A stretch of 64,000 nt of DNA, from contig OZ244955.1 of assembly GCA_965222525.1 (NCBI GenBank), forward strand, positions 806,001 to 870,000, read 5' to 3'. This document shows, piece after piece, positions 1-8,140 of the stretch. Origin of the DNA: CBDCUF01 sp965222525. Lineage in GTDB: Bacteria > Pseudomonadota > Alphaproteobacteria > Rickettsiales > UBA8987. Below the pieces are notes generated by a model. It was given only the letters and a program-made list of their open reading frames with translations. It made no database searches and was not told the DNA's origin. A program made the position numbers and the translations under genes. Numbering within the stretch: position 1 is the first letter of the stretch; every line of letters starts with the position of its first letter.

Positions 1-425
1 CCGGACGCAAGATTATCGTTGATACTTATGGTGGTGCGGCACCGCATGGTGGTGGTGCGTTTTCCGGCAAGGATCCGACCAAGGTTGACCGTTCGGCTGC
101 ATATGCTGCCCGCTACCTGGCCAAGAATGTTGTGGGTGCGGGGCTGGCCTCGGCCTGTACTATACAGCTTGCCTATGCGATAGGTGTTGCCAAGCCGCTG
201 GGGCTTTATGTCAACACGCATGGCACCGGCAATGTTAATGAATATGAAATTGCCAAACGGCTGGGTGCAGCGATGAACCTGTCGCCATGGGGTATACGCC
301 AGCATCTTGAACTGCACAAGCCGATATATGAACGCAGCGCCGCCTACGGCCATTTCGGCCGCCAGCCCGATGATGACGGTGGCTTTTCATGGGAAAAACT
401 GGATCTGGTTGATAAGTTGAAGTGA
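1..425 (+). CDS. metK: S-adenosylmethionine synthetase, C-terminal part
   Basis: The gene enters from outside the window in frame 3 and only its last 140 or so codons are present. It makes S-adenosylmethionine from ATP and methionine in the cytosol. The piece shows the conserved MetK C-terminal domain: the VDTYGG loop, PHGGGAFSGKDPTKVDRSAA (substrate and metal binding loop) and YAARYLAKN, then the AYAIG and YGHFGR segments typical of the family end. The reading frame is intact to the TGA at 423-425. Upstream regulation is not visible. Identification is firm because the glycine-rich GGGAFSGKD loop is nearly invariant. Confidence 0.96.
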   Translation, partial: GRKIIVDTYGGAAPHGGGAFSGKDPTKVDRSAAYAARYLAKNVVGAGLASACTIQLAYAIGVAKPLGLYVNTHGTGNVNEYEIAKRLGAAMNLSPWGIRQHLELHKPIYERSAAYGHFGRQPDDDGGFSWEKLDLVDKLK

Positions 426-430
426 ATTTA

Positions 431-451
431 GAGTTCAGAATTCAGAGTTCG
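431..451. repeat. Degenerate heptamer tandem repeat
   Basis: Three 7-bp units (GAGTTCA, GAATTCA, GAGTTCG) follow the metK stop codon directly. They belong to the same class of short intergenic heptamer arrays seen at 1719, 7275, 19808, 20575 and 52374. Confidence 0.7.
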
Positions 452-530
452 GTGAACTTTTTGCAGAAAATATCCTTTGAAATCAAAATTTTAGGAGAAT
501 AGTTGCAAAAAGTAAAAAACTTTTCTTCAT

Positions 531-563
531 TGTAATAAAGCTGTAACATTTCTCTGCTATAGT
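531..563 (+). promoter_or_regulatory. Pho-box-like promoter of the 604 gene
   Basis: Two half-sites, TGTAATA (531-537) and TGTAACA (542-548), are 11 bp apart. After a 9-bp gap comes TATAGT (558-563), a good -10. This is the spacing of the E. coli phoA promoter, where PhoB replaces a -35 box. No separate -35 is evident. Regulation by PhoB is inferred. Confidence 0.75.
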
Positions 564-603
564 GCTCGCACAAAGATAAACAATCTACTGAAGCACTTAT
601 TCA

Positions 604-1704
604 ATGAAACTAAAAGAAATAAAAAAATGGATCAGGGAAGAACTGCATCACAGCATATCCTATAAAGTGGCAGGCATGTACCTGGCACGAGATAATATTG
701 CCTCAGAAGAATGGGAAAATCGTAAAGACGCTAGAGAGGCTACATCCCTGATCATTTCTGAAGGCAGCAAAGCTTTTACGTCCCTGGACAGTGATGAGCA
801 AGTAAGGCTAATAAAAGAATATGGAAAGAAAAGTTCTTACCCAGGAAAAATCAATCCTGACTCTATAAATAGTGTAGTAAAAAATCAGCAATTTGCCAAG
901 AATATTATATCTTACATTGATGATGGATTGGCCGAATTGATAGCAGCATCAGAGTTGAAAAATACCAATATTTTAACTGATGATATGAAGGAAACCCTGT
1001 CTATGATAGATGTGGCTAAAGAAGTTATCCCGCTGGAGCAATCTTTTCAGATATTTATCGATTTGGGAGCAGCTCCAGCAAGCAAGCTACTACCAGATAA
1101 GGCTCCCCAAAAGGGAGATATAAGACATGCAATATTTACAAAAGAAGGAAGGTCAGAGGCATTAAAAAAACTTGAATCTGGTGATGATAAATATGTCAAC
1201 AAACATCTTACGGAGAATGTTAATTATGTAAGTGAAAATATTAGAGATATGCTACTTACTGAACCAGATTCAAGGTGGGCAAAGCATATAAAAGAAAAAA
1301 CTCTACCTGAAGAAATAAAAGATGCATTTATGGATGGTTATTCAGCAAAATGGAAAATTGACAAAGAGGTGATGGAAAGCTTGGTAAATAATCCCAATTC
1401 CAAGAATACAAGGATAACTGCTGCACTGCATCTATTTGTAAGCGAGGCAAAGCTTGATATTGAACCAGATAAAATTACAGATAATGATTGGCTGAAAATC
1501 GGTCTTATTTTGCAGGAAAAGAAGATGATACAAAAAGCGGGAGGACATTTTGACAAACGCCTTGGACGTACGGGCAAGGAGGAGATACAACTAAGAAAGC
1601 TTAAAAATGAAATCAGCAGGATGTCGTATGACGGTATGATGGAAAAATTTGTAAAAAGGTTAGGTCAGATTGATAATCCGCAAAGAGGCAAAGGCTTACA
1701 ATAG
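604..1704 (+). CDS. Orphan 366-residue protein under a Pho-box-like promoter
   Basis: I do not recognise the family. The product is a hydrophilic, largely helical protein without signal peptide or membrane segment, rich in Lys and Glu, and it ends in a basic tail. It stands alone between metK and hisZ. The start is the first ATG after the promoter at 531-563; the Shine-Dalgarno is weak. Base composition is clearly more AT-rich than in metK and hisZ on either side, which fits a later arrival. The Pho-box-like promoter groups it with the genes at 2980, 52644, 57047, 60344, 61284 and 62405. A role as secreted effector or phosphate-starvation protein is only a possibility. Confidence 0.8.
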   Translation: MKLKEIKKWIREELHHSISYKVAGMYLARDNIASEEWENRKDAREATSLIISEGSKAFTSLDSDEQVRLIKEYGKKSSYPGKINPDSINSVVKNQQFAKNIISYIDDGLAELIAASELKNTNILTDDMKETLSMIDVAKEVIPLEQSFQIFIDLGAAPASKLLPDKAPQKGDIRHAIFTKEGRSEALKKLESGDDKYVNKHLTENVNYVSENIRDMLLTEPDSRWAKHIKEKTLPEEIKDAFMDGYSAKWKIDKEVMESLVNNPNSKNTRITAALHLFVSEAKLDIEPDKITDNDWLKIGLILQEKKMIQKAGGHFDKRLGRTGKEEIQLRKLKNEISRMSYDGMMEKFVKRLGQIDNPQRGKGLQ

Positions 1705-1718
1705 AAAGGTTTTATTTC

Positions 1719-1760
1719 CATCATCTATAATCTATAATCCATCATCAATTCATCATCCAT
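1719..1760. repeat. Heptamer array abutting the hisZ start
   Basis: Six 7-bp units read CATCATC, TATAATC, TATAATC, CATCATC, AATTCAT, CATCCAT and end one base before the hisZ ATG. The array fills the place where a Shine-Dalgarno would be expected. Confidence 0.7.
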
Positions 1761-1761
1761 A

Positions 1762-2847
1762 ATGAATAACACCGACAACAATACCGTACTTCTACCTGCA
1801 GGGTTCCGTGATGTATTACCGCCATATGCGGCGCAGGAAAGCAGGATAACCGCCAGGCTGCTGGAGATATTCGAGCTGTTCGGCTATGAGCAGGTGCGCC
1901 CGCCGATGGTGGAGTTCGAGGCGAGTCTGGTATCCGGCAAGGGCGAACGGCTGTCAAACCAGACTTTCCGTATTATGGACCCGCATTCACGTGAAATGAT
2001 GGGGATTCGTGCGGATATGACGATGCAGATTGCCCGTATGGCGAGTGTGCGGCTGAGGGAGAGTCCGCGGCCGTTGCGGTTATCATATGCTGGTGAGGTA
2101 TTGCGGGTAAAAGGCGAGGGTATAAGTCACGAGCGCCAGTTTACCCAGGCCGGTATCGAGCTGATTGGCAATAGCAGTGCAGCGTCGGATGTTGAGGCAA
2201 TTCTGGTAGCGGTTGAGGCTTTGCAACGGCCTGGGCTGGAGAATATTTCGATTGATTTCAACCTGCCGCAGCTATCCGGTATCGTTATGGATGAGGCCGG
2301 TACTCCTGCCGATATTCGGAAAAGCTTGCTGGAACTGGTGGAACGCAAGGATATAGCTTCTATAAAGGGTATCGACGATGCGGCTTGTGGAATTCTGGCG
2401 GAGATTATTGCTATTGCCGGTGAGGCGGGTGATGTGCTGGGGAAATTTGATAAAATTGACCTTCCGGCGGAAGGGCGCAGTCAGGTTGATAATCTGAGAG
2501 CGGTGGTGGATGCGGTGAGTGAGGCCGAATCTGACCTGCCGCTTACGATAGACCCGCTGGAGCGGCGCGGGTTTGAATATCATACCGGTGTGGGTTTTTC
2601 GCTGTTCAGCAGGGATAATAATGAGGAGCTGGGGCGTGGCGGGCGCTATGTAATCGGCAGTGATGCGGGTGGCAATAATGAGGGGGCAGTCGGTTTTACC
2701 CTGTCTGTAGGTGCAATTATGCGCTCCCTGCCGGTTACGGACGAGCGTGAACGGCAAGCCGTCCCCGCCGGAACATCAATAAAATCCACCGCTTCCTTAC
2801 GTGACAAGGGGATTATTACCGTGCATGGCCTGCAAAATGAGAAATAG
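1762..2847 (+). CDS. hisZ: ATP phosphoribosyltransferase regulatory subunit
   Basis: HisZ is a catalytically inactive HisRS paralogue that associates with the short form of HisG in the first step of histidine synthesis. The 361-residue product starts with the class II motif 1 region (LLPAGFRDVLPPYA), then FRIMDPHSREMMGIRADMT (motif 2-like) and a C-terminal GFEYHTGVGFSLF-GRGGRY segment. The length is usual for alphaproteobacterial HisZ, and there is no anticodon-binding domain, which separates it from HisS. Neither hisG nor hisS is adjacent. The ATG lies immediately after a heptamer array and has no visible Shine-Dalgarno. Confidence 0.92.
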   Translation: MNNTDNNTVLLPAGFRDVLPPYAAQESRITARLLEIFELFGYEQVRPPMVEFEASLVSGKGERLSNQTFRIMDPHSREMMGIRADMTMQIARMASVRLRESPRPLRLSYAGEVLRVKGEGISHERQFTQAGIELIGNSSAASDVEAILVAVEALQRPGLENISIDFNLPQLSGIVMDEAGTPADIRKSLLELVERKDIASIKGIDDAACGILAEIIAIAGEAGDVLGKFDKIDLPAEGRSQVDNLRAVVDAVSEAESDLPLTIDPLERRGFEYHTGVGFSLFSRDNNEELGRGGRYVIGSDAGGNNEGAVGFTLSVGAIMRSLPVTDERERQAVPAGTSIKSTASLRDKGIITVHGLQNEK

Positions 2848-2886
2848 ACAGATATTTTCCTAAAAATCCCCAAATTTTTCGTTCAT

Positions 2887-2919
2887 TGTAATATAGCTGT
2901 AACATTTCTCTGTTATAGT
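2887..2919 (+). promoter_or_regulatory. Pho-box-like promoter of the 2980 gene
   Basis: Half-sites TGTAATA (2887-2893) and TGTAACA (2898-2904), a 9-bp gap TTTCTCTGT, then TATAGT (2914-2919). From the second half-site to the -10 it is almost identical to the promoter at 531-563. Confidence 0.78.
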
Positions 2920-2979
2920 TTTGGTAAGACAGGATAAAAAATCCTTGGTGACAACTTTAACTTAATTTAAGGAGGCATT

Positions 2980-3441
2980 ATGTCTAATGACAATACATGG
3001 AAAGACAATCTTCCAGATATACCGAGTGTGGAAAAAATAGAGAAAATATTCAAGAAAATAGATAACGCTATGCGAAACTACGAGGACAATGGAGGTAAAG
3101 AAGAGGATATAGCCTTTACAGTAAGCTTATCCCTGGACTTCGCAGAGCATAAACTGGCTGGTGTTCAAAACGTTTCGGGGCCTCTGGAAATGCTGACCAA
3201 AAGAAATATGCAGGATAACAACAGGGTGGGTGCTATGGCTTTATCGGAAGCCAGACAACTTTCTGTAAAAACAGCAACTGTGCAAACTCTTAATCAAACT
3301 GCGGAAACACTTGAAGATCATGCAAACTCCATTAGAAATGCACCAGATATGCAGGAGCTTTTTAATGCTTTGAGAGAATATACCGAAGAAATACAAAATC
3401 TTTCAAATGAAATTCTCTATGAGACTGGAAAGCAGAGATAG
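2980..3441 (+). CDS. Orphan 153-residue helical protein under a Pho-box-like promoter
   Basis: No family recognised. The protein is acidic, hydrophilic, predicted helical and lacks a signal peptide or membrane segment. The start is well supported by AAGGAGG six to seven bases before the ATG. It is a single-gene unit between hisZ and the Nfu gene, AT-rich compared with both. The promoter at 2887-2919 ties it to the putative Pho-controlled set. Nothing in the sequence gives a catalytic function. Confidence 0.82.
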   Translation: MSNDNTWKDNLPDIPSVEKIEKIFKKIDNAMRNYEDNGGKEEDIAFTVSLSLDFAEHKLAGVQNVSGPLEMLTKRNMQDNNRVGAMALSEARQLSVKTATVQTLNQTAETLEDHANSIRNAPDMQELFNALREYTEEIQNLSNEILYETGKQR

Positions 3442-3506
3442 GAAGAAAACACTTATAGTTGTTTGCTCCCATTGACATCCGCAGTAACCCACCATATAAC
3501 TATGGA

Positions 3507-4091
3507 ATGTTCATACAGACTGAAGAGACACCGAATCCGCAGACAATGAAGTTTATTCCGGGAGTGGAAGTGATGAAGTCCGGTACGGCTACTTTCACCG
3601 ATAAAGAAGCGGTGAAGAAGTCCCCTCTGGCCGGTGCGCTGTTTCATATTGATAATGTTGAAGGGGTGTTTTTCGGCGCTGATTTCGTTACCGTAACCAA
3701 GAGTGCAGATGCACAGTGGGAAAGTCTGAAACCGCATATCCTGACCACTATAATGGATCATTTCATATCCGGAATGCCGCTCATTGAAGAGGATTCTGCG
3801 ATAGGTGCAAATATCAGCGCAGCTTCCACCGTAAATGACAATGATGACGAAATCGTCAAGCAAATCAAGGAGTTGATAGACACAAGAGTACGACCGGCAG
3901 TAGCACAGGATGGAGGTGATATTGTCTATCAGGGCTTTGAGAATGGTGTTGTTCAGCTTGAACTGTACGGCGCATGCTCCGGCTGCCCAAGCTCCACCGT
4001 CACCCTCAAGAACGGTATAGAAAACATGCTCCGCCACTATGTCCCTGAAGTGGAATCAGTCGAGGCGGTCAACAGCTTCGGAGATTTGTAA
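3507..4091 (+). CDS. Nfu-type iron-sulfur cluster scaffold protein
   Basis: The protein has an N-terminal Nfu domain (FIQTEETPNPQTMKF start, as in mitochondrial NFU1 and alphaproteobacterial homologues) and a C-terminal NifU-like domain with the CxxC cluster ligand pair in GACSGCPSS. It receives and hands on 4Fe-4S clusters in the cytosol. I place the start at the ATG of 3507 because the conserved N-terminus begins there; the 16 codons upstream have no family similarity. It converges on the ileS fragment, with three bases between the stop codons. Confidence 0.93.
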   Translation: MFIQTEETPNPQTMKFIPGVEVMKSGTATFTDKEAVKKSPLAGALFHIDNVEGVFFGADFVTVTKSADAQWESLKPHILTTIMDHFISGMPLIEEDSAIGANISAASTVNDNDDEIVKQIKELIDTRVRPAVAQDGGDIVYQGFENGVVQLELYGACSGCPSSTVTLKNGIENMLRHYVPEVESVEAVNSFGDL

Positions 4092-4094
4092 ATC

Positions 4095-4877
4095 TCAAAC
4101 GACACCAAAGCCGAATGTTACCTCGGCTTCTCCGAGACTGGCAGTAGTAGTGTGGGGTTGGCTGGAGGTGGTGCTGAAATCCAGGGCAACCGCCAGGGTT
4201 TGCTCCTTTATGTAATTCTCATTGGCCGCTATCGCCTGTTTCAGCCTGTCTTCCGTATCAATAACCAGATTTATCCTGTCAGATACATTCAAATCGGCAT
4301 CCTTGCGTGCCTGCTGCACCAGCCGTACCAGATCACGTGCCAGACCCTCAGCCGCCAGCTCCGGCGTAATTTCCAGGTCAAGCACTACCAATGCATCGTT
4401 GGTCGATAAGGCCTGCGCACCGGCTATTCCTGCTTTTGCCTCTAGCAGCAGGACACATTCCTCACCCAGTACAAGCTCCTCACCGGCAAGAACCGCTACA
4501 TCACCGGACAGATCCCACTCCCCTTTCTTCGCCGCAGCCGCTACCTGTTTCATCTTCGCACCCAGACGCTTGCCGGCTACCGGAAAATTCACCTGTAATT
4601 TACGCTCGGCAACTGCCTCAAGTTCACCGGAAAACACAATATCCTTAACATTAAGCTCATCGGCGATAATATCCCTGTATTCCGCCAACCGTTCGGCATT
4701 CTCGCCATAAACGGTCAGACAGGCCAGAGGCTGCCTTATACGGATGTTCTCCCGGTCACGCACAGCCAGGGCGGAATTGCATAAATCCCGTACCCTGTCC
4801 ATATCCGCAACCAACTCTGCCTCATCGGCAATCCCCGATAAATCAGGAAAATCCGCCAGATGTACTGATATAGTCAT
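4095..4877 (-). pseudogene. ileS: Isoleucyl-tRNA synthetase C-terminal fragment
   Basis: The 260 residues match only the C-terminal end of a long-type IleRS: the SVHLADFPD motif after the anticodon-binding helices, the RQPLACLTVYG segment, and the terminal domain with LVRLVQQARKDADLNVSDRI. A complete enzyme is about 1000 residues with HIGH and KMSKS motifs; all of that is absent. An in-frame TAG lies 21 bases before the ATG, so this is not a window or start-choice artefact. The break falls beside dispersed repeats at 4911-5147, which suggests rearrangement. Either a full ileS exists elsewhere or the gene was split. A separately translated domain cannot be excluded. Confidence 0.85.
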
Positions 4878-4910
4878 GAATAATCCTTTTACCCTCTACG
4901 CTTATACGAT

Positions 4911-5147
4911 TGTCATGCTGAACTTGTTTCAGCATCCATCTCTCATAACCTTGATGACTAACAAACTTTGATTATACTGATCAAAATACAAAACCTGTTT
5001 ATTGACTATAAAAATTCCGTCACTGGAGAAATGGATCCCGAAACAAGTTCGGGATGACATATACTGTTAATCCTAGTCTGGATCCCACATAGCTTATTTT
5101 CTTACCAAATCAAAGATTTGGAGAAAATATAGCTTCTGGAATGACAT
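4911..5147. repeat. Cluster of dispersed palindromic repeat units
   Basis: This 371-bp gap between the ileS fragment and rpoH carries three related units. 4911-4943 and 5026-5059 contain the same GAAACAAGTTC core with flanking GATCC/GATGACA type ends, in opposite orientation. 5078-5147 has the same ends (TGGATCC ... GGAATGACA) around a different middle with a small hairpin (CCAAATC/GATTTGG). Such units are common dispersed elements in alphaproteobacterial genomes. No ORF is evident here. Confidence 0.7.
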
Positions 5148-5189
5148 TAAATAAAATCTTGCCAATTATATAAAATACCTTCCTGCCCC

Positions 5190-5218
5190 TTGAAAACAGC
5201 AATAAATTCACCTATAAT
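5190..5218 (+). promoter_or_regulatory. Sigma70-type promoter of rpoH
   Basis: TTGAAA (5190-5195), a 17-bp spacer and TATAAT (5213-5218) lie 31 bases before the rpoH start. Confidence 0.65.
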
Positions 5219-5248
5219 ATATGTGGGTTATTATTTATACAATAATTT

Positions 5249-6136
5249 ATGGTAGCAGCTTCATTACCGATATTATCCGAATCAGGCCTTTCTCGCTATA
5301 TCGAGGAGGCCAGCCGTTTTCCCATGCTTGGCGAGCGGGAGGAATATATGCTGGCCAAGGCATGGGTCGAGTATGAGGATGTCAAGGCGGCACATAAGCT
5401 GGTGACAAGCCATTTGCGGTTGGTTATCAAGGTAGCTATGGGATTCCGCGGCTATGGCCTGCCGACTACCGACCTGATTGCCGAGGGTAATATCGGGCTG
5501 ATGCAGGCGGTAAAGAAATTCGACCCCGAAAAGGGCTTCCGTCTTTCCACATATGCAATGTGGTGGATTAAGGCTTCTATACAGGAATATGTGTTGCGTT
5601 CATGGTCGCTGGTGAAGATGGGTACCAGCGCTGCACAGAAGAAACTGTTTTTTAATCTGCGGCGGGTGAAGAATCGTATTACCGCTTCCGATAGTCGTGA
5701 TTTAACCCCTGCGGAAGTGCGAGATGTGGCAGAAGAACTGGATGTACCGGAGCGTGATGTTATTGAAATGGACCAGCGGCTTGGGGCTTCCGACCCTTCA
5801 CTGAACAGCTATATCGGTGACGGGGAGAATTCGGCGCAGTGGATAGATTATCTTGAGGATGACAGCCAGAATCACGAAGTTGCTATTGCAGAAAAACAGG
5901 CGCTTGGCCATCAGAGGCAGATGTTGCAGACTGCCATGAAGGTGTTGAATGAGCGGGAGCAAGATATATTACATAAGCGGCGGCTGGCTGAACCGGCGGT
6001 CACTCTTGAGGAGTTGAGCCAGGAATATGAAATTTCCCGTGAGCGTGTGCGCCAGATTGAAAACCGTGCTATCGAAAAGCTGCAGGCCAGAATGATTGAA
6101 ATGGATGAGCCGGTCAAGCTTCTTGCAAATTACTGA
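5249..6136 (+). CDS. rpoH: RNA polymerase sigma-32 factor (heat shock)
   Basis: The 295-residue protein has the sigma-70 family regions in order: a short region 1.2 (SRYIEEASRFPMLGEREEYMLAKAW), region 2 (LVTSHLRLVIKVAMGFRGYGLPTTDLIAEGNIGLMQAVKKFDPEKGFRLSTYAMWWIKASI), the RpoH-type segment QKKLFFNLRR, and region 4 with a C-terminal helix-turn-helix (EISRERVRQIENRAIEKLQ). The QKKLFFNLRR element distinguishes RpoH from other group 3 sigma factors. It directs heat-shock transcription. Its 3' end overlaps the convergent trpD end by 23 bp. Only a sigma70-like promoter is visible upstream. Confidence 0.96.
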   Translation: MVAASLPILSESGLSRYIEEASRFPMLGEREEYMLAKAWVEYEDVKAAHKLVTSHLRLVIKVAMGFRGYGLPTTDLIAEGNIGLMQAVKKFDPEKGFRLSTYAMWWIKASIQEYVLRSWSLVKMGTSAAQKKLFFNLRRVKNRITASDSRDLTPAEVRDVAEELDVPERDVIEMDQRLGASDPSLNSYIGDGENSAQWIDYLEDDSQNHEVAIAEKQALGHQRQMLQTAMKVLNEREQDILHKRRLAEPAVTLEELSQEYEISRERVRQIENRAIEKLQARMIEMDEPVKLLANY

Positions 6137-7169
6137 TTTCCACCAGTTTCTCCAGCGTAGCCTTGGCCCTGCCGTTATCTATGGCATTGGCCGCCAGGGT
6201 GATTCCATGATGTAAGTCCCTGGCCTCCCCACCTACCACCAGCGCCGCACCGGCATTTATCAATATAATATCACGGTAAGCCCTGTATCTGTCATTTTCC
6301 AGCGGGCCATGTAACACAGCCTTCATCGCCTGCGCATTATTGACTGCACCACTACCACTCAGGGCATTTTCATCTTCAGGTATTTCAATTCCGTATTCTT
6401 CAGGATTGATAGTAAATTCGCTGACTTTCCCATCCTTTAGCTCGGCCACATGGGTTTTATCCATAATGGTGATTTCATCCATCCCATCCGCACCATGCAC
6501 CACCCACGCATGTTTCGAACCAAGCTTTTCCAGCACATTCGCAAGCGGGGCTACCCATTCCTTGCTATACACCCCAAGTAACTGGCGTTCTGGCTGGGCA
6601 GGGTTAATTAGCGGGCCAAGGATATTGAATATGGTACGCATTTTCAGTTCAAGCCGTACAGGGGCTACATTTTTCATCGCCGGATGATAATGAGGTGCCA
6701 TCATGAAACATATCCCCGCCTGTTTCAGGCATTCCAGAGTTTGTTCTTCGTTGGTGTCTATATTTGCTCCGAGAGCTTTCAACACATCCGCCGAACCGGA
6801 GCGGGAGGAAATCGCCTTGTTACCATGCTTGGCTACCGGCACTCCGCATGCAGCCGCAACTATAGCAACAGCAGTGGAAATATTATACGTACCCTTCTTG
6901 TCTCCACCAGTGCCGCAGCAATCTATAATCTGTGATTGCATGGATTCGGATACCGGCAGCTTGGCCATCTTCTGACGCAGTGCCATAGCCGCACCGGTGA
7001 TTTCCTCTACGGTCTCACCATTGATACGCAACCCCATAAGTGCAGCGGCAATCTGTGCGGGGGTCGCTCCGGCATTCATTATTATCTGGAACATCCGCCC
7101 CGAATCCGCCTGCGACAGGTGATTCCCTTCCGCAATTTCGGCCAGGTATTTTTGTATTTCATTGGTCAT
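6114..7169 (-). CDS. trpD: Anthranilate phosphoribosyltransferase
   Basis: TrpD transfers phosphoribose from PRPP to anthranilate in tryptophan synthesis. The sequence shows the PRPP-binding GTGGDKKGTYNISTAVA motif, KHGNKAISSRSGSADVLKALG, and HPAMKNVAPVRLELKMRTIFNILGPLINPA with the anthranilate-site residues. The start is the ATG giving MTNEIQKYL; the longer frame to 7223 reads through repeat DNA and is unlikely. Neighbouring trp genes are absent. The 3' end overlaps rpoH convergently. Confidence 0.95.
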   Translation of the reverse strand: MTNEIQKYLAEIAEGNHLSQADSGRMFQIIMNAGATPAQIAAALMGLRINGETVEEITGAAMALRQKMAKLPVSESMQSQIIDCCGTGGDKKGTYNISTAVAIVAAACGVPVAKHGNKAISSRSGSADVLKALGANIDTNEEQTLECLKQAGICFMMAPHYHPAMKNVAPVRLELKMRTIFNILGPLINPAQPERQLLGVYSKEWVAPLANVLEKLGSKHAWVVHGADGMDEITIMDKTHVAELKDGKVSEFTINPEEYGIEIPEDENALSGSGAVNNAQAMKAVLHGPLENDRYRAYRDIILINAGAALVVGGEARDLHHGITLAANAIDNGRAKATLEKLVEISNLQEA

Positions 7170-7198
7170 GTGTATGTGTGGTCTTGTTCCGCCGTACA

Positions 7199-7406
7199 CC
7201 TCCCCCGCTTGCGGGGGAGGCAAGAAATGCTAGAAATCTTTGATTTCAGAATTTCTGGTGGGGGAATATAGTCAAGTGCAAAGTGTTGAGTGCTAGGTCT
7301 CCTGCTGAACATACTTAGCACTCAGCACCTCATCATTCCCTCCCCAGAAATCTGGCAGACAAGCTGCCCAGATTTCTTGCCCCTCCCGCAAGCGGGAGGG
7401 GTTAGG
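7199..7406. repeat. Inverted pair of a structured repeat flanking heptamers
   Basis: Two roughly 68-bp copies (7199-7265 and 7337-7406) are in opposite orientation. Each has a CCTCCCGC/GCGGGAGG palindrome, then CAAGAAAT, a variable middle, and ATTTCTGG with a purine-rich end. Between them, 7275-7295 holds AGTGCAA, AGTGTTG, AGTGCTA and 7315-7328 holds TTAGCAC, TCAGCAC, which pair as a 12-bp stem with one mismatch. No gene is evident in this gap between trpD and parA. Confidence 0.72.
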
Positions 7407-7440
7407 CATATTACTACCCTGAAAAATCATTTGAAAAACT

Positions 7441-8130
7441 CTATGCAGGGACGGAGGCTGTGGGCTGGAGGAAGTCCCGCTTTACCCGCCGTTCTGCCTT
7501 ACCACCAATAAAGCCGGAAATCTCATCTGTCAATGCACGTATTTCCCTGGCGGCTATGCTGGACGGGGCGGTCTCGGTTACGGTCTTGCCTTCCTTGAGC
7601 GAGGATGCGAATGCTACTCTGTTTCCCAATGTGCTCTCAAGTGTGTTTGGGGGCAGATTCTGTGCTATTTCCTTGGACAGTTTTGAATTACCAACTACAC
7701 GGTTGAGCAGGAGGTAGGAAGCCTTGCCGAAATCTTCAGCCATTTCCATTATACGGTCGGTAGCCCACAGGTCAGTCGGGCTGGGCTGAAGCGGGATAAT
7801 TACCAGGTCAGCTTCTTCTATAGCGGTTCTGGCATCAATATCAGTACAGGTCGGGCTGTCGATTATAATCACATCATAGCGTTCTTTAAAACTCTCAATA
7901 TACGAACGCAATATCCAGCCTTTAAGTGTTTTGAAATAAATATCTGTGTACCCACGTCCAAGCCATTTCTCCCGAGCCTCATGCCATTTCGCCAGGCTTT
8001 GCTGCGGGTCTACGTCAATAGCAGCAACTTTCAGACGCTTCTGGCTAAAAGCCACTGCCAGATTGGCTGAAACCGTAGTTTTGCCAACCCCGCCTTTCTG
8101 CTGTGCAACTGTTATTACCTTACAACTCAT
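7441..8130 (-). CDS. ParA/MinD-type ATPase
   Basis: The 229-residue ATPase has the deviant Walker A KGGVGKTT near its N-terminus, the A' motif IDVDPQQSLAKW, and Walker B VIIIDSPT. The start is the ATG giving MSCKVITVAQQKGG; the longer frame runs into the chemoreceptor gene. It is too short for chromosomal ParA with an N-terminal domain, and no parB follows. It lies 10 bp after the chemoreceptor gene in the same direction, so a role in positioning chemoreceptor arrays (as ParC/PpfA proteins do) is a reasonable inference. The evidence is context only. Confidence 0.88.
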   Translation of the reverse strand: MSCKVITVAQQKGGVGKTTVSANLAVAFSQKRLKVAAIDVDPQQSLAKWHEAREKWLGRGYTDIYFKTLKGWILRSYIESFKERYDVIIIDSPTCTDIDARTAIEEADLVIIPLQPSPTDLWATDRIMEMAEDFGKASYLLLNRVVGNSKLSKEIAQNLPPNTLESTLGNRVAFASSLKEGKTVTETAPSSIAAREIRALTDEISGFIGGKAERRVKRDFLQPTASVPA

Positions 8131-8140
8131 ATTATTCGCT

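Noticed and set aside
3453..4037. 194-codon minus-strand frame opposite the Nfu gene
   Set aside because: The plus-strand product has a clear family match with the CxxC motif; the antisense frame has none.
7199..7406. CRISPR-like repeat
   Set aside because: Only two copies, inverted relative to each other, with no regular spacers and no cas genes.
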